Assembly (NCBI GenBank): GCA_024460105.1
Contig: JANFXS010000002.1
Coordinates: forward strand, 372,001-436,000
DNA: 64,000 bases
Origin: Anaerotignum faecicola
Lineage (GTDB): Bacteria > Bacillota > Clostridia > Lachnospirales > Anaerotignaceae
Reading direction: 5' to 3'
The position numbers and the translations under genes were made by a program. Within the stretch, counting starts at the first letter, position 1, and every line of letters starts with the position of its first letter. The notes under the pieces are model-generated. The model ran no database searches and had not been told where the DNA came from. It worked only from the letters and a program-made list of their open reading frames with translations. Shown piece after piece: positions 41,291-50,599 of the stretch.

Positions 41291-41332
41291 TAAAAGACGG
41301 TTTAAAAACTATTGTTTTTGTCCGTCTTTTTT
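41291..41332 (+). terminator. Intrinsic terminator of the NhaC-family gene
   Basis: AAAAGACGG (41292-41300) and CCGTCTTTT (41322-41330) with a 21-base AT-rich loop and further T. Confidence 0.75.
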
Positions 41333-42019
41333 ACAATATATCATTTTTTACCGTTGACCTGCACTCATTTTAAAAACCAAAACATATTGAACTAATAATT
41401 ATAAATTAAAACTGCCGCTTTTTTGTTTTCCTGCCACAATACAGAACGGAATTTGGCTATAATCGTTATTTTTCTTATAAAACCGGCATGTTACATGGCA
41501 ATCGGCAGTATATAGCGTAATTTCAAAAACTAAAATCAGCTTTAAAATTAAAAAGTTATACTTTCCATAATAATTGCCTGAACCAAATAATAATAAGTTT
41601 TAATATGCCGACGGAATACCGGTAACCTTTATTTAAAACTGCATGCTTTGATTTATTTATTCGTAAACCAACAAAGCCATGACTTAAACGTCAAAAAACT
41701 TTTTCTTTTAAGGCCGAAAAGTTTTAACAGCAAAACAGTACGGTTTAATAACAACAGCGTTTGATACGGTTTCCCCACAATCCGCATCCGCAGACGTATA
41801 AAATATATTTTTAAATAGCATGCGCTTATGCTGAATTTAAGTTAATTTTTTTATTTCTCCTTCAAATTTAAAATGTGATTTTAGCCGTTTCCGAATAAAC
41901 CACAATTTTTGCATCATTTGCGCACTAAAAAAGCCTATGCTCCGAAATAACAATGAAACCGTTTCAGACAAAAAAGTTATTGCGCTGTGCCTATATTACA
42001 TTAAACCCAACCGCATGCT
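41333..42019. other. Gene-free AT-rich gap
   Basis: About 690 bases between convergent transcripts (plus-strand transporter, minus-strand LysR). I find no ORF with a ribosome site, no tRNA and no clear repeat. Confidence 0.5.
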
Positions 42020-42946
42020 CTATACAACCGCTTTCCCGTCCAACATCTCTTTTAGGCACTTTATAAATTTTTCCGCCCTGTCGTTAAGAGTAAACTCTTT
42101 AAGCTTAATCCAGCCTATGCGCATGTAATCTATCTTGTCTTTTACAGGCACGGCTTTAATATCCGGCGGCACATATCCCTTAGGAAGCACGCCGCTTCCC
42201 GTTGTAAACGCCTTGCTGTGGCTCAGTATGTTATAAGCCGTGGCTCTGTCGTTAATATAAATAATCTTGTCAAAACAGTATGAACCCGAAAAAACGGCTT
42301 CTTCAGAAAAATTTGAACTGGTATTGTCTTTTTTTGAAAAAACAAGATACGGATATTTTGCCAAATCGCTGAGGCTAATTTCTTCTTCTTCCGCTAAGGG
42401 ATGGTTTATATTTAAAAATACATGCGGCTTGATCCTTTTAATTTCATTAAATTCAATTTCGCTTGCATTAAGCACCCTGTTCATAAATTTTTCGGTCATA
42501 TCCGAAAGGAAAATTATGCCTATATGGCTTTTTCTGTCTTTAACATTTTCTATAACCTTATCCATATCGGTTTCTTTAAATGAAAATTCAAACTTGCCAC
42601 ATTCTTCCATATTCATAAGCTCAACAAAGGCTTTTGTACATATAGGATACCGCTGGGCCGAGATATTAAGCTTTGCCGTTTCATGGCCGTATCTGTCGTT
42701 GTAGAACCTCTCGACTTTTTTCTGCTGTTCAATTATCGGCCTAACCTGCACAAGGAACTCCTGGCCGTCTTCGGTTAAAACTATTCCCCTGTTGCTCCTT
42801 ATAAATATTTTAATTCCAAGCTCCTGCTCCAGTTCCCTGATAGAGCTTGAAAGGCTGCTCTGGGAAACAAACAGGTTCTGCGCCGCCTTATTAATGGAAC
42901 CGCAGTTATAAATCTCACTGATGTATTTAAGCTGTAAAAACGTCAT
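42020..42946 (-). CDS. LysR family transcriptional regulator
   Basis: A 308-residue regulator. Residues 1-60 form the winged HTH (FLQLKYISEIYNCGSINKAA, then LFVSQSSLSSSIRELEQELG), followed by a linker helix and a periplasmic-binding-protein-like effector domain (about 90-300). The ligand is unknown. The start ATG follows AGGGTAGTAT, a weak ribosome site. The nearest candidate targets are the upstream glnN and the convergent antiporter, but the gene does not share a divergent promoter with either, so the target is open. Confidence 0.92.
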   Translation of the reverse strand: MTFLQLKYISEIYNCGSINKAAQNLFVSQSSLSSSIRELEQELGIKIFIRSNRGIVLTEDGQEFLVQVRPIIEQQKKVERFYNDRYGHETAKLNISAQRYPICTKAFVELMNMEECGKFEFSFKETDMDKVIENVKDRKSHIGIIFLSDMTEKFMNRVLNASEIEFNEIKRIKPHVFLNINHPLAEEEEISLSDLAKYPYLVFSKKDNTSSNFSEEAVFSGSYCFDKIIYINDRATAYNILSHSKAFTTGSGVLPKGYVPPDIKAVPVKDKIDYMRIGWIKLKEFTLNDRAEKFIKCLKEMLDGKAVV

Positions 42947-43040
42947 ATACTACCCTCCCGCCGCCGACGGCGCTATAATACCCTCGCACCCGGCAGACAA
43001 CTTCTTATATAACTTCCCCGCCTCCGATTCAGACAAATAA

Positions 43041-43059
43041 ACCTCAATAAATTAGAGGT
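43041..43059. promoter_or_regulatory. Candidate LysR operator
   Basis: ACCTC, 9 bases, GAGGT, about 95 bases ahead of the LysR start. It has the interrupted dyad form of LysR boxes. The rest of 42947-43219 is AT-rich with no other clear element. Confidence 0.35.
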
Positions 43060-43219
43060 ATATATACAAAACTGTCTTTACGATATATTTTTTACAAGAA
43101 AATTTCAAAATATCGGTTTATTAATTTTTTATACATAAACTGCCTATATTTTAACACTTTATTATTATATCATAATATCAAAAAAATGACATCAAACAGT
43201 TATTATATCTTGAAGAGTA

Positions 43220-43256
43220 AAAAGGCATATGCCTTTTATAATCGCATATGCCTTTT
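43220..43256 (-). terminator. Terminator of glnN
   Basis: Perfect 13-bp arms AAAAGGCATATGC and GCATATGCCTTTT with an 11-base loop, 35 bases after the glnN stop. Confidence 0.8.
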
Positions 43257-43290
43257 ATCTTATACTTTTATAATTATTCTTACATATTAT

Positions 43291-45393
43291 TTATATGTAG
43301 AACAACAAATCGCCGTATGTCGGGAACGGCCAATACTTCTCGTCTACCATTTTCTCAAGTTCGTCAGCCGGAGCCCTGAGAGCTTCCATAGCCGGAACAA
43401 TTTCTTTCCTGCATGACGCCGCTTTTTCCGCCATATCGGATATTTCGCCGTTTTTGTTCAATAAAACAGTAAGATTTTTAAGCGCCCTGTCAAATTCATC
43501 TGTTTTGTCAACAAGTTCGTTTAGAACTCCTCTTGCCGTTGAAGGGTCGGCGCCTGCCTCCATAAGGTTTATAACCGTTTTTGAAAGCTCGTTTGAATAT
43601 TTCATAACAGCCGGCCTTATCTGCTTGAGCGCCATATCCTCCATTGTTTTTGCCTCAATATTAATCTGTTTCGCATACTCTTCATAAAGTATATCGGCTC
43701 TGGATTCACATTCGATCCTTGTAAGCACGCCGTGTTTTTCAAAAAGCTTAACTGCCTTTTCGCTCTTGATTGCCGGTATGGCTTCAAGCATACAGCTTAT
43801 ATTAGGCAATCCACGCCTTTCCGCTTCTTCTATCCATTCATTGCCGTAGCCGTTTCCATTGAATACAACCCTCTTATGGGCCTTCACGGATTCTTTGAGA
43901 AGTTCTATTACAGCCTTCTCAAAGTTGTCTGCCTTTTCAAGCCTGTCGGCAAAATCAGAAAGCACGTCGGCAACAATAGAGTTTAAGATATAGTTTGTAC
44001 ATCCTATAGAGTCTGATGAGCCAAGCATCCTAAACTCGAATTTATTCCCCGTAAATGCAAAAGGCGACGTCCTGTTCCTGTCCGTAACGTCTTTTTTAAG
44101 CCATGGCACGGTGCTTACGCCAACAGTCATTTCCTCACCCTGCTTGCTTTTTGAAAGTTCCCCTTTTTCCAACTGCTCAAGTATATCTTCAAGCTGGTCG
44201 CCCAAGAAAATAGAAATAATTGCCGGCGGAGCCTCGTTTGCCCCAAGCCTGTGGTCATTGCCCGGGTTAGCCGCCGACACTCTTAATAAATCAGCATGCT
44301 TATCAACCGCTTCTATAACCGCCACAAGCATTGTCAAAAACAATAAATTCTCATGCGGCTTTTTCCCCGGTTTAAGTAAATTCCTGCCCGTATCTGTAGA
44401 AATAGACCAGTTATTATGTTTTCCCGAACCGTTCACGCCTTCAAACGGCTTCTCATGGAGCAGGCATACAAGGTTAAAGTGTCCCGCAATCCTTTTCATA
44501 GATTCCATTATAAGCTGGTTATTGTCAGTTGCAAGGTTAACGTCAGTATATATAGGCGCAAGCTCATGCTGGCACGGCGCAACTTCATTATGCTGAGTTT
44601 TTGCAGGTATGCCGAGTTTCCAAAGCTCTCTGTTAAGTTCATGCATAAAGCTTGCAACATTTTCCCTTATACTTCCGTAATAATGGTCGTCAAGTTCCTG
44701 GCCTTTAGGAGCATGGGCGCCAAAAAGCGTTCTTCCGGTAAATATAAGATCCTTCCTTTTTTTGTACATGTCTTTATCTATAAGGAAATACTCCTGTTCA
44801 GGGCCTACCGATACTATAATTCTTTTGGTTTCATTGTCGCCGAAAAGCCTGAGTACCCTTATAACCTGCGTATTAAGCGCATCAAGCGAGCGCAGAAGCG
44901 GCGTCTTTTTATCCAGGGCCTCGCCTGTATAACTGCAGAAAACCGTTGGTATGCACAGCGTAAGCCCCGACGCATCCTCTTTTAAAAACGCCGGCGAAGT
45001 GCAGTCCCACGCCGTATATCCCCTTGCTTCAAACGTGGCTCTCAGTCCTCCGGAAGGGAATGACGACGCGTCAGATTCACCTTTTATAAGTTCTTTGCCG
45101 GAAAATTCCGCAATAGCCCTGCCGTGCCCAACAGGCGTCAGGAACGCTTCATGCTTTTCGGCAGTTATCCCGGTCATCGGCTGGAACCAATGGGTATAAT
45201 GGGTCGCTCCCCTTTCAATCGCCCAATCCTTCATTGCGTTTGCAACAACTTCCGCAACGGAAGCCGATAAGCTTTCTTTATTTTCTATTGTCCTTCTCAA
45301 TTCCTCGTAAATTTTTTTCGGCAGCCTTTCAGTCATAACAATATCGTTAAAAACGTTCATGCCGTAAATTTCAGACAATTCTATTTTTTCCAT
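43291..45393 (-). CDS. glnN: Glutamine synthetase type III
   Basis: A 700-residue GSIII, the long form found in Bacteroidetes, Cyanobacteria and many Clostridia. It joins ammonia to glutamate with [23 protein letters not shown] near residue 112 is the GSIII signature region. [14 protein letters not shown] near 263 and [16 protein letters not shown] near 318 hold glutamate and ATP/metal ligands. The C-terminal 200 residues are the helical GSIII-specific domain. I chose ATG at 45393 ([11 protein letters not shown]) rather than 45447, because it follows AGGAAAGGAAC and gives the family N-terminus. It is a single gene with a terminator; a GTTCAC/GTGAAC dyad lies about 50-80 bases upstream (45442-45470). 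Confidence 0.96.
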   Translation of the reverse strand: MEKIELSEIYGMNVFNDIVMTERLPKKIYEELRRTIENKESLSASVAEVVANAMKDWAIERGATHYTHWFQPMTGITAEKHEAFLTPVGHGRAIAEFSGKELIKGESDASSFPSGGLRATFEARGYTAWDCTSPAFLKEDASGLTLCIPTVFCSYTGEALDKKTPLLRSLDALNTQVIRVLRLFGDNETKRIIVSVGPEQEYFLIDKDMYKKRKDLIFTGRTLFGAHAPKGQELDDHYYGSIRENVASFMHELNRELWKLGIPAKTQHNEVAPCQHELAPIYTDVNLATDNNQLIMESMKRIAGHFNLVCLLHEKPFEGVNGSGKHNNWSISTDTGRNLLKPGKKPHENLLFLTMLVAVIEAVDKHADLLRVSAANPGNDHRLGANEAPPAIISIFLGDQLEDILEQLEKGELSKSKQGEEMTVGVSTVPWLKKDVTDRNRTSPFAFTGNKFEFRMLGSSDSIGCTNYILNSIVADVLSDFADRLEKADNFEKAVIELLKESVKAHKRVVFNGNGYGNEWIEEAERRGLPNISCMLEAIPAIKSEKAVKLFEKHGVLTRIECESRADILYEEYAKQINIEAKTMEDMALKQIRPAVMKYSNELSKTVINLMEAGADPSTARGVLNELVDKTDEFDRALKNLTVLLNKNGEISDMAEKAASCRKEIVPAMEALRAPADELEKMVDEKYWPFPTYGDLLFYI

Positions 45394-45529
45394 AGCCACG
45401 TTCCTTTCCTTTAATAATGAAACCATTATATATAATAAGACGTTCACCGAAACAATTAGCTGCAGTGAACGCCGAAAGCCTAAATGAAAACAATTATAAA
45501 TACCGTGCCGATTCAGGCTTTAATACTAT

Positions 45530-46060
45530 TTAATATTTGGCATTCACATATCCGTCTATAAGCGAAATACGGCTTTCCTCACAGAAAACGCCTTCCTCCC
45601 TGAGAGAAGCCAATATTGACGTATCGGTTGAATGTAATATCATGTCGTACATGCCGTAATCACGGCATACAATTTCAAAAAGCCGCCCTTTAAGCGCTTT
45701 GCTTCTCACTTTAACAAAATAAGCTTCTATATTTTTATAATCCAATAATTTCAGTACCTGCTTTGTAGCTTGGTCTTTCTTATGGTAATAATAGTTGCTT
45801 TTTTCCCTAAAGCCTTTTTTTACTTCGTATTCCATACCGTATTCGGCGCTCATAGTTTTATTCTCTTTGGCAAGGGCATTATAATATTGGTAATTATAAA
45901 GGCACTTGTCAACCGAATCCAAAATAGTAAATGGTCCTATATCATTATTAATAACCATTTCATAATTTTTTTTAAGATATTCCCTTTTTGTCATATCGCC
46001 TTTTAAATATTGATCTATAAGGCTCTGCCTATACATAAAATATTTCTGCATTTTATTCAT
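45530..46060 (-). CDS. DUF6648-like clostridial protein
   Basis: A 176-residue soluble protein, rich in Tyr, Lys and Asp, with no signal peptide. The opening YRQSLIDQYLKGDMTKREYL and FTILDSVDKCLYNYQYYN resemble conserved hypothetical proteins of Clostridia that I associate with DUF6648; this is from memory and not certain. Function is unknown. Its start ATG follows a GGATGTTTTATA region with a weak ribosome site. It is about 136 bases ahead of the glnN start on the same strand, so co-transcription with glnN is possible. Confidence 0.75.
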   Translation of the reverse strand: MNKMQKYFMYRQSLIDQYLKGDMTKREYLKKNYEMVINNDIGPFTILDSVDKCLYNYQYYNALAKENKTMSAEYGMEYEVKKGFREKSNYYYHKKDQATKQVLKLLDYKNIEAYFVKVRSKALKGRLFEIVCRDYGMYDMILHSTDTSILASLREEGVFCEESRISLIDGYVNAKY

Positions 46061-46297
46061 TATAAAACATCCAATCAGGCTTGATTTTTTAAGCTTTAAA
46101 CACTTATGCCGCTTTTACAGGGATACTTTGAAAAATTATACGCTTAAGTATACCACACGATTTTATGGCAAGTAAAGCCTTTTAAAAAAGGTTTATACGT
46201 TTATATTAAGAAAATATACGCCTGTTTTATAATACTGCCGAAAATCACCGCATCCTTCATTTATATATAAGAAAAATACATAAAATATAACCTCACC

Positions 46298-46861
46298 CTA
46301 AATGTTGCAGCCGTTTTTATATACAATGCTTTCCATTACTTCCCGTGCTTTTTCTATTCCGGCTAAATACTCAATCAAAGCTTTGGAAAAATCTATTGCC
46401 GTTCCTACTCCCTTTGAAGTTATTATATTCCCGTCTGAAGCAACACTGTTTTCTTCTATTACGGCTCCTGTAAGTTCGCTTTCCATTCCCGGGTAACAGC
46501 ATGCGCGCCTTCCGTTCAGCAAACCAAGCCTGCCGAAAATTACGGGAGCCGCACAGATTGCCGCAATAAGCTTGCCTTCATTATTGAATTTGACAATACT
46601 CTCGCATAATTTTTTATCTGAATAAAGGTTTTCTGTTCCCGGCATTCCTCCCGGAAGTATAATTCCGTCACAATTCGATATGTCTAACTCACGCATTGTG
46701 TGATCTGTTAAAACTTTTATTCCGCTTCTTCCCGTAATTTGTACGTTTTCACTTATTGAAATTATTACAACCTCAATTTTAGCCCGGCGCAGCAAATCTA
46801 TTACAGTAATTGCTTCAACTTCCTCAAATCCTTCAGATAAAAATATACAAACTTTTTTCAA
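46298..46861 (-). CDS. DJ-1/PfpI family protein
   Basis: A 187-residue protein of the DJ-1/ThiJ/YajL branch. FLSEGFEEVEAITVIDLLRR near residue 8 carries the conserved Glu, LPGGMPGTENL is near 68, and ICAAPVIFG near 101 holds the nucleophile Cys at the elbow. Relatives are protein/nucleotide deglycases, glyoxalases or redox chaperones, and the activity here is not known. I favour the TTG start at 46861 because GAGAGGTGA lies just upstream; a GTG at 46870 falls inside that site. It is monocistronic and divergent from the CYTH gene. Confidence 0.9.
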   Translation of the reverse strand: MKKVCIFLSEGFEEVEAITVIDLLRRAKIEVVIISISENVQITGRSGIKVLTDHTMRELDISNCDGIILPGGMPGTENLYSDKKLCESIVKFNNEGKLIAAICAAPVIFGRLGLLNGRRACCYPGMESELTGAVIEENSVASDGNIITSKGVGTAIDFSKALIEYLAGIEKAREVMESIVYKNGCNI

Positions 46862-46982
46862 GTCAATCACCTCTCTTTATGAAATATTATATACAAAAAG
46901 CATATACAAAACAATACGATTATTTGTTATAATAATGATTACAGTAAAAAAATAACTATATAAAACAATAAAGGAGCTCAAA

Positions 46983-47444
46983 ATGGAAATCGAAAAAAAA
47001 TATTTGACAAAAAAAGTACCTTTTTCTCTTGAAGGCTTCAAAAAAGCTGAAATCTCCCAATGCTATATCTCAACCGAACCGGTTATAAGGCTGAGAAATC
47101 ACAGCGGTAAATATATGCTTACTGTAAAAGGCGACGGGCTTATCTCTCGTGAAGAACTTGAACTTAACATTACAAAAGAACAATATGAGCGCCTAATAAA
47201 AAAATCCGAAACATCCATTGTCATTAAAACAAGGTATTATATACCGCTTAAATGCGGTCTTACAGCCGAGCTTGACGTTTACCACTCGCAGCTTGACGGC
47301 CTTATTACCACGGAAGTTGAATTTTCCAGTTTAGAAGAAATGGAAACATTCGCGCCGCCACGTTGGTTCGGCATTGACATATCAGACAATAAAATGTATA
47401 AAAATTCATATTTAGCAATCCACGGCCGCCCTGCCTATAAGTAA
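46983..47444 (+). CDS. CYTH domain protein
   Basis: A 153-residue triphosphate-tunnel (CYTH) protein. The N-terminal signature EIEKK (E2-x-E4-x-K6) and alternating charged strands (IRLRNHSGKYMLTVKGDG, REELELNI, AELDVYHSQLDGLITTEVEF) line the tunnel. Family members hydrolyse inorganic triphosphate or thiamine triphosphate or make cyclic AMP. The short bacterial form most often is a tripolyphosphatase, so that is the best guess. The ATG follows AAAGGAGCTCAAA, with a TATAAT box near 46927. It is a single gene. Confidence 0.9.
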   Translation: MEIEKKYLTKKVPFSLEGFKKAEISQCYISTEPVIRLRNHSGKYMLTVKGDGLISREELELNITKEQYERLIKKSETSIVIKTRYYIPLKCGLTAELDVYHSQLDGLITTEVEFSSLEEMETFAPPRWFGIDISDNKMYKNSYLAIHGRPAYK

Positions 47445-47657
47445 AAAAGCATAATAAACAGACATCTTATTATTTTAACAAAATTATAAAATTTATCCCT
47501 TTAATTAGAACATGCGTATTTTATTAATTTATTTTTATTAAAAATAGTAGTTTTTTATCTGGCAAAGATTTTTTAGCAACTTTAATCGACCGCATATTCA
47601 TTCATTAAATGTTTTTTCCTTATAAGTCTGCATATTCTAACATTGATATTAATCCTA

Positions 47658-47726
47658 ATAATAAGACAAAAAAACACACTTTGTGTGGTAAAAAAAACAA
47701 TATACCACTATATTTAGTCTTATTAT
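47658..47726 (+). promoter_or_regulatory. Nested inverted repeats upstream of spo0A
   Basis: Outer arms ATAATAAGAC (47658-47667) and GTCTTATTAT (47717-47726). The inside holds CACAC/GTGTG and GTGGTA/TACCAC pairs. It may end the CYTH transcript or act ahead of spo0A. I could not place sigma-H or sigma-A boxes or 0A boxes with confidence in 47727-47878. Confidence 0.45.
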
Positions 47727-47878
47727 GCAAAAATATCGGATATTTTTTTCCATAATTTGGTTATAATAAGTATTGCAAAAAATGGTGTATACATCTATAA
47801 TTATCCACACGAGGAAAAAATTTCCAATATTTCATCTTAATTTGGAAGTCAAAACAAAAATTTAATCTTGGAGGGATT

Positions 47879-48685
47879 ATGTTGAATCAAAACAGAATAA
47901 AAGTATTAATTGCAGATGATAATAAGGATTTTTGCGATGTGATTAAAAACCACCTTAACAGCAAGGACGATATTGAAGTGGTAGCCGTTGCTTATGACGG
48001 GACAGAGGCATTCAAACTGATTAATGAAACCCATCCCGATATAGCCCTTATCGACAGTATTATGCCGCGCCTCGACGGTCTTGGACTTTTAGATAAGCTT
48101 AATCAAAGCCAAATCGCAAAAAGGCCGATTTGTATAATACTTTCTTCTTTAAGCCAAGAAAAAATATCAAACCGCGCATTTGAACTTGGCGCCGACTACT
48201 ACATACTTAAACCTTTTGACATGGAATCCCTTGTAAACAGGATCCGCCAATTCAGGCAAACGCCGGCACAAACTCAACAGGCCCCTTCGGCCATTGCTGC
48301 GGAACCGGTAAGAGCCGACCTTACAAACGCCTATAACCTTGAAACAAAAGTAACAAATATACTGCATGAAATCGGCGTTCCGGCGCACATAAGAGGATAC
48401 CACTACATGCGCGAAGCCATTATTATGAGCGTTAACGATATGGATGTATTAAACTATATTACAAAAGAGCTTTACCCTTCCATCGCCAAAAAATGCAACA
48501 CAACCCCAAGCCGTGTGGAAAGAGCAATTCGCCATGCTATTGAAGTCGCATGGAACAGGGGCAAAATCGACGCTATTGACAGTCTTTTCGGATATACAAT
48601 TAATAACCATAAAGGCAAACCGACAAACAGCGAATTTATTGCCTTAATTGCCGACAGGCTCAGGCTGGAACAAAAAGCAAGCTAA
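47879..48685 (+). CDS. spo0A: Sporulation master regulator Spo0A
   Basis: A 268-residue response regulator that commits cells to sporulation. The receiver domain has ADDN (Asp13, Asp14), the phospho-acceptor in [12 protein letters not shown] (Asp59) and LKPFD (Lys near 111). The C-terminal Spo0A effector domain is complete, with [18 protein letters not shown] near 210 as the recognition helix and [19 protein letters not shown] near the end. It implies the organism can make, or recently could make, endospores. spoIVB, often upstream, is not here. The ATG follows TTGGAGGGATT. Confidence 0.97.
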   Translation: MLNQNRIKVLIADDNKDFCDVIKNHLNSKDDIEVVAVAYDGTEAFKLINETHPDIALIDSIMPRLDGLGLLDKLNQSQIAKRPICIILSSLSQEKISNRAFELGADYYILKPFDMESLVNRIRQFRQTPAQTQQAPSAIAAEPVRADLTNAYNLETKVTNILHEIGVPAHIRGYHYMREAIIMSVNDMDVLNYITKELYPSIAKKCNTTPSRVERAIRHAIEVAWNRGKIDAIDSLFGYTINNHKGKPTNSEFIALIADRLRLEQKAS

Positions 48686-48703
48686 AACATATGCAAGCAA
48701 AGA

Positions 48704-48728
48704 TATGGCGATTCATTAATTCGCCATA
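48704..48728 (+). terminator. Probable terminator of spo0A
   Basis: TATGGCGA and TCGCCATA with a 9-base loop, 18 bases after the stop. The T-run is weak (CTTTGTTG). Confidence 0.55.
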
Positions 48729-48799
48729 CTTTGTTGATATTATATTTAATTATCGTATCTTTTGTTTCTTTATACAATAAAAACCCATACCTTACCGGA

Positions 48800-48844
48800 T
48801 ACCTTCTGAATTGGATGATAATTTATTTTACAATTCAGAAGGTA
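48800..48844. repeat. Perfect 14-bp inverted repeat downstream of spo0A
   Basis: TACCTTCTGAATTG and CAATTCAGAAGGTA flank 17 bases. ATTCTG direct repeats and TTTTTTT follow on the plus strand. It may back up spo0A termination. The remaining gap to 49272 is AT-rich with no ORF I trust. Confidence 0.55.
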
Positions 48845-49272
48845 ATTCTGTAATTCTGTTTTTTTGTATTTGTATGTTAAGCAAAAATTGCTTAAATAAT
48901 GTGTACCGGCAAAATATGGCTGATTGAATTTTAAAAATGCATTGTTTTTAAAATAAAAATTAATCTCACACTTTTTCTCCGCCGAACATTTACACACGGA
49001 ACCGTGCTCTTTTTCATCATATCTTCAAACAACTCCTATATATGAAGCTGCAAAGCATAAAATATTTTTAAACAAAATTATTATTTTAAGGAACAAAATC
49101 CAATTATTTTAAGTTATAATATATATAATAATTTTTATTCTTAGACCAATGAAAAACAGAAAAATCCGCCACAAAATTACGTTTATCCAATTCCTGTTTT
49201 TCATGGCGCAAAGAACAAAATTTTTCTTAGATTAAACTGTGTATTTTTACTGTTTTAAAAGGAGGCATTATT

Positions 49273-49986
49273 ATGAAAAAATTTAAATCTGCTTTAGCCA
49301 CATGCTGCTGCGCCGTATTTTTATTATCCGTTCCTGTTTTTGCCGCCGAAACCAATGCCCGTGAAATTACAGTTAACGCAAAGGGAACGGTATATGCCGA
49401 ACCGGACACTGCCGAAATTGTACTTGGCGTAAGGACTGTCGCCGATACGTCTCTTAAGGCGCAAAGCGAAAATGCAGAAATAATGGAAAATGTAACGTCG
49501 GCCCTTAAAGAACTGGGTTTTACAGAAAATCAGTTCAGGACAAGCGATTTTTCAATATATCCTGACTATTCAAATTCAAACAGCCAAACCATAACAGGAT
49601 ATACCGCAACAAATACAATTACAGTAACAACAAAAGACCTTGACAATATAACAAACGTAATTGACGCCGCCGCAAAAGCCGGAGCAAACATAAATAACGG
49701 CGTATACTTTTCAGTTGAAAATCCATCGCAATATTACGGAAAAGCTCTTGAGCTTGCCGTTGCAAACGCAAAAACCAGCGCCGAATATATAGCCGGAGCC
49801 CTCAACGTCACAATAGGTGCGCCTGTAAGCGTAACTGAAAACGGAGGCGGCTACTCTTACGAAACCGCGTCCTCGAAAAGTATGGCGGCAAACGCCGATA
49901 TGGACGGCGGAAGCGGCGCTTCAACCGAAATCTACTATGACGATATAGAAATAACAGCGCGATTAACAGTAGTATACAACTATTAA
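49273..49986 (+). CDS. Secreted SIMPL (DUF541) domain protein
   Basis: A 237-residue exported protein. Residues 1-24 are a signal peptide (KFKSALATCCCAVFLLSVPVFA-AE). The rest is one SIMPL/DUF541 domain: EITVNAKGTVYAEPDTAEIVLGV at the start, SDFSIYPDYS and GYTATNTITVTTKDLDNI in the middle and DDIEITARLTVVYNY at the end. The family is related to BP26/OMP28 of Brucella, and its role is not settled. The two or three cysteines at CCC in the signal region are not a lipobox followed by a mature Cys. The start follows AAAGGAGGCATTATT. It is a single gene with a short GCCGCTT/AAGCGGC hairpin at 50013-50028. Confidence 0.9.
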   Translation: MKKFKSALATCCCAVFLLSVPVFAAETNAREITVNAKGTVYAEPDTAEIVLGVRTVADTSLKAQSENAEIMENVTSALKELGFTENQFRTSDFSIYPDYSNSNSQTITGYTATNTITVTTKDLDNITNVIDAAAKAGANINNGVYFSVENPSQYYGKALELAVANAKTSAEYIAGALNVTIGAPVSVTENGGGYSYETASSKSMAANADMDGGSGASTEIYYDDIEITARLTVVYNY

Positions 49987-50147
49987 TTTATAATTGGGTG
50001 TGAAATAAAACAGCCGCTTAAAAGCGGCATAAATATCACAGTGTAAAAACCGTCGCGGCCTAATTAGCTATTCTTCTTAACTAAAAAACATAAAAAACTA
50101 AAAAGATTGCCGTTTGCAATCATAATATTTGGTTTTTGCATAAATAT

Positions 50148-50424
50148 TAGCTTCAGTTTACAAGGGCGATCACTTCCCACAAGGAAAAATTTTCCGCGTT
50201 TCCGTGTTGCATACGCTTGCCATAGTAGCCGCTGTGCCGGCGCGCATGCGCCTTGAACTGCAAAAATTTTTTTCCTTGTGAAGTCTGGGAATTTTAACGG
50301 ACGTTAGCGGCGTAACAGCAAGGCAAAGACAGGCCGGCATTGCAGAGCCTATGGCAAAGCGGAACACATCTATTGCTCCGCTAACATCCGTTAAAACCGT
50401 GTGTACTCTTGTAAACTGAGGCTA
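50148..50424 (-). mobile_element. MITE-like 276-bp repeat, copy 2 (inverted)
   Basis: The best-preserved copy. The left end TAGCTTCAGTTTACAAGGG and the right end CTCTTGTAAACTGAGGCTA form near-perfect 19-bp terminal inverted repeats closed by TA. Module B (CCCACAAGGAAAAATTTTCC) comes first and module A (TTTTAACGGACGTTAGCGGC) second, opposite to copies 1 and 3. The length of 277 bases is nearly the same as copy 1. No gene is interrupted. Confidence 0.78.
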
Positions 50425-50517
50425 CTTTTTATTTTAATATGTTTATAACCACAGACGCGCCGTATACTATAACTTTTGTAAAATTTTTGGCAATTATAAA
50501 ATTCTCAAAGTCCATAT

Positions 50518-50560
50518 AAAAAAGACGGAAAAGCTATGTCGCGCTTTTACCGTCTTTTTT
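50518..50560 (-). terminator. Intrinsic terminator of the acyl-CoA dehydrogenase gene
   Basis: AAAAAAGACGGAAAAGC and GCGCTTTTACCGTCTTTTTT form a long stem with a T-run on the minus strand, 40 bases after the stop. Confidence 0.9.
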
Positions 50561-50599
50561 ATAATTTACCCGTTTTATGCCTTTAAACTATATCAGCGT

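Noticed and set aside
48770-48997. 75-codon minus-strand open frame after spo0A
   Set aside because: Covers a perfect inverted repeat, has AT-driven composition and no ribosome site.
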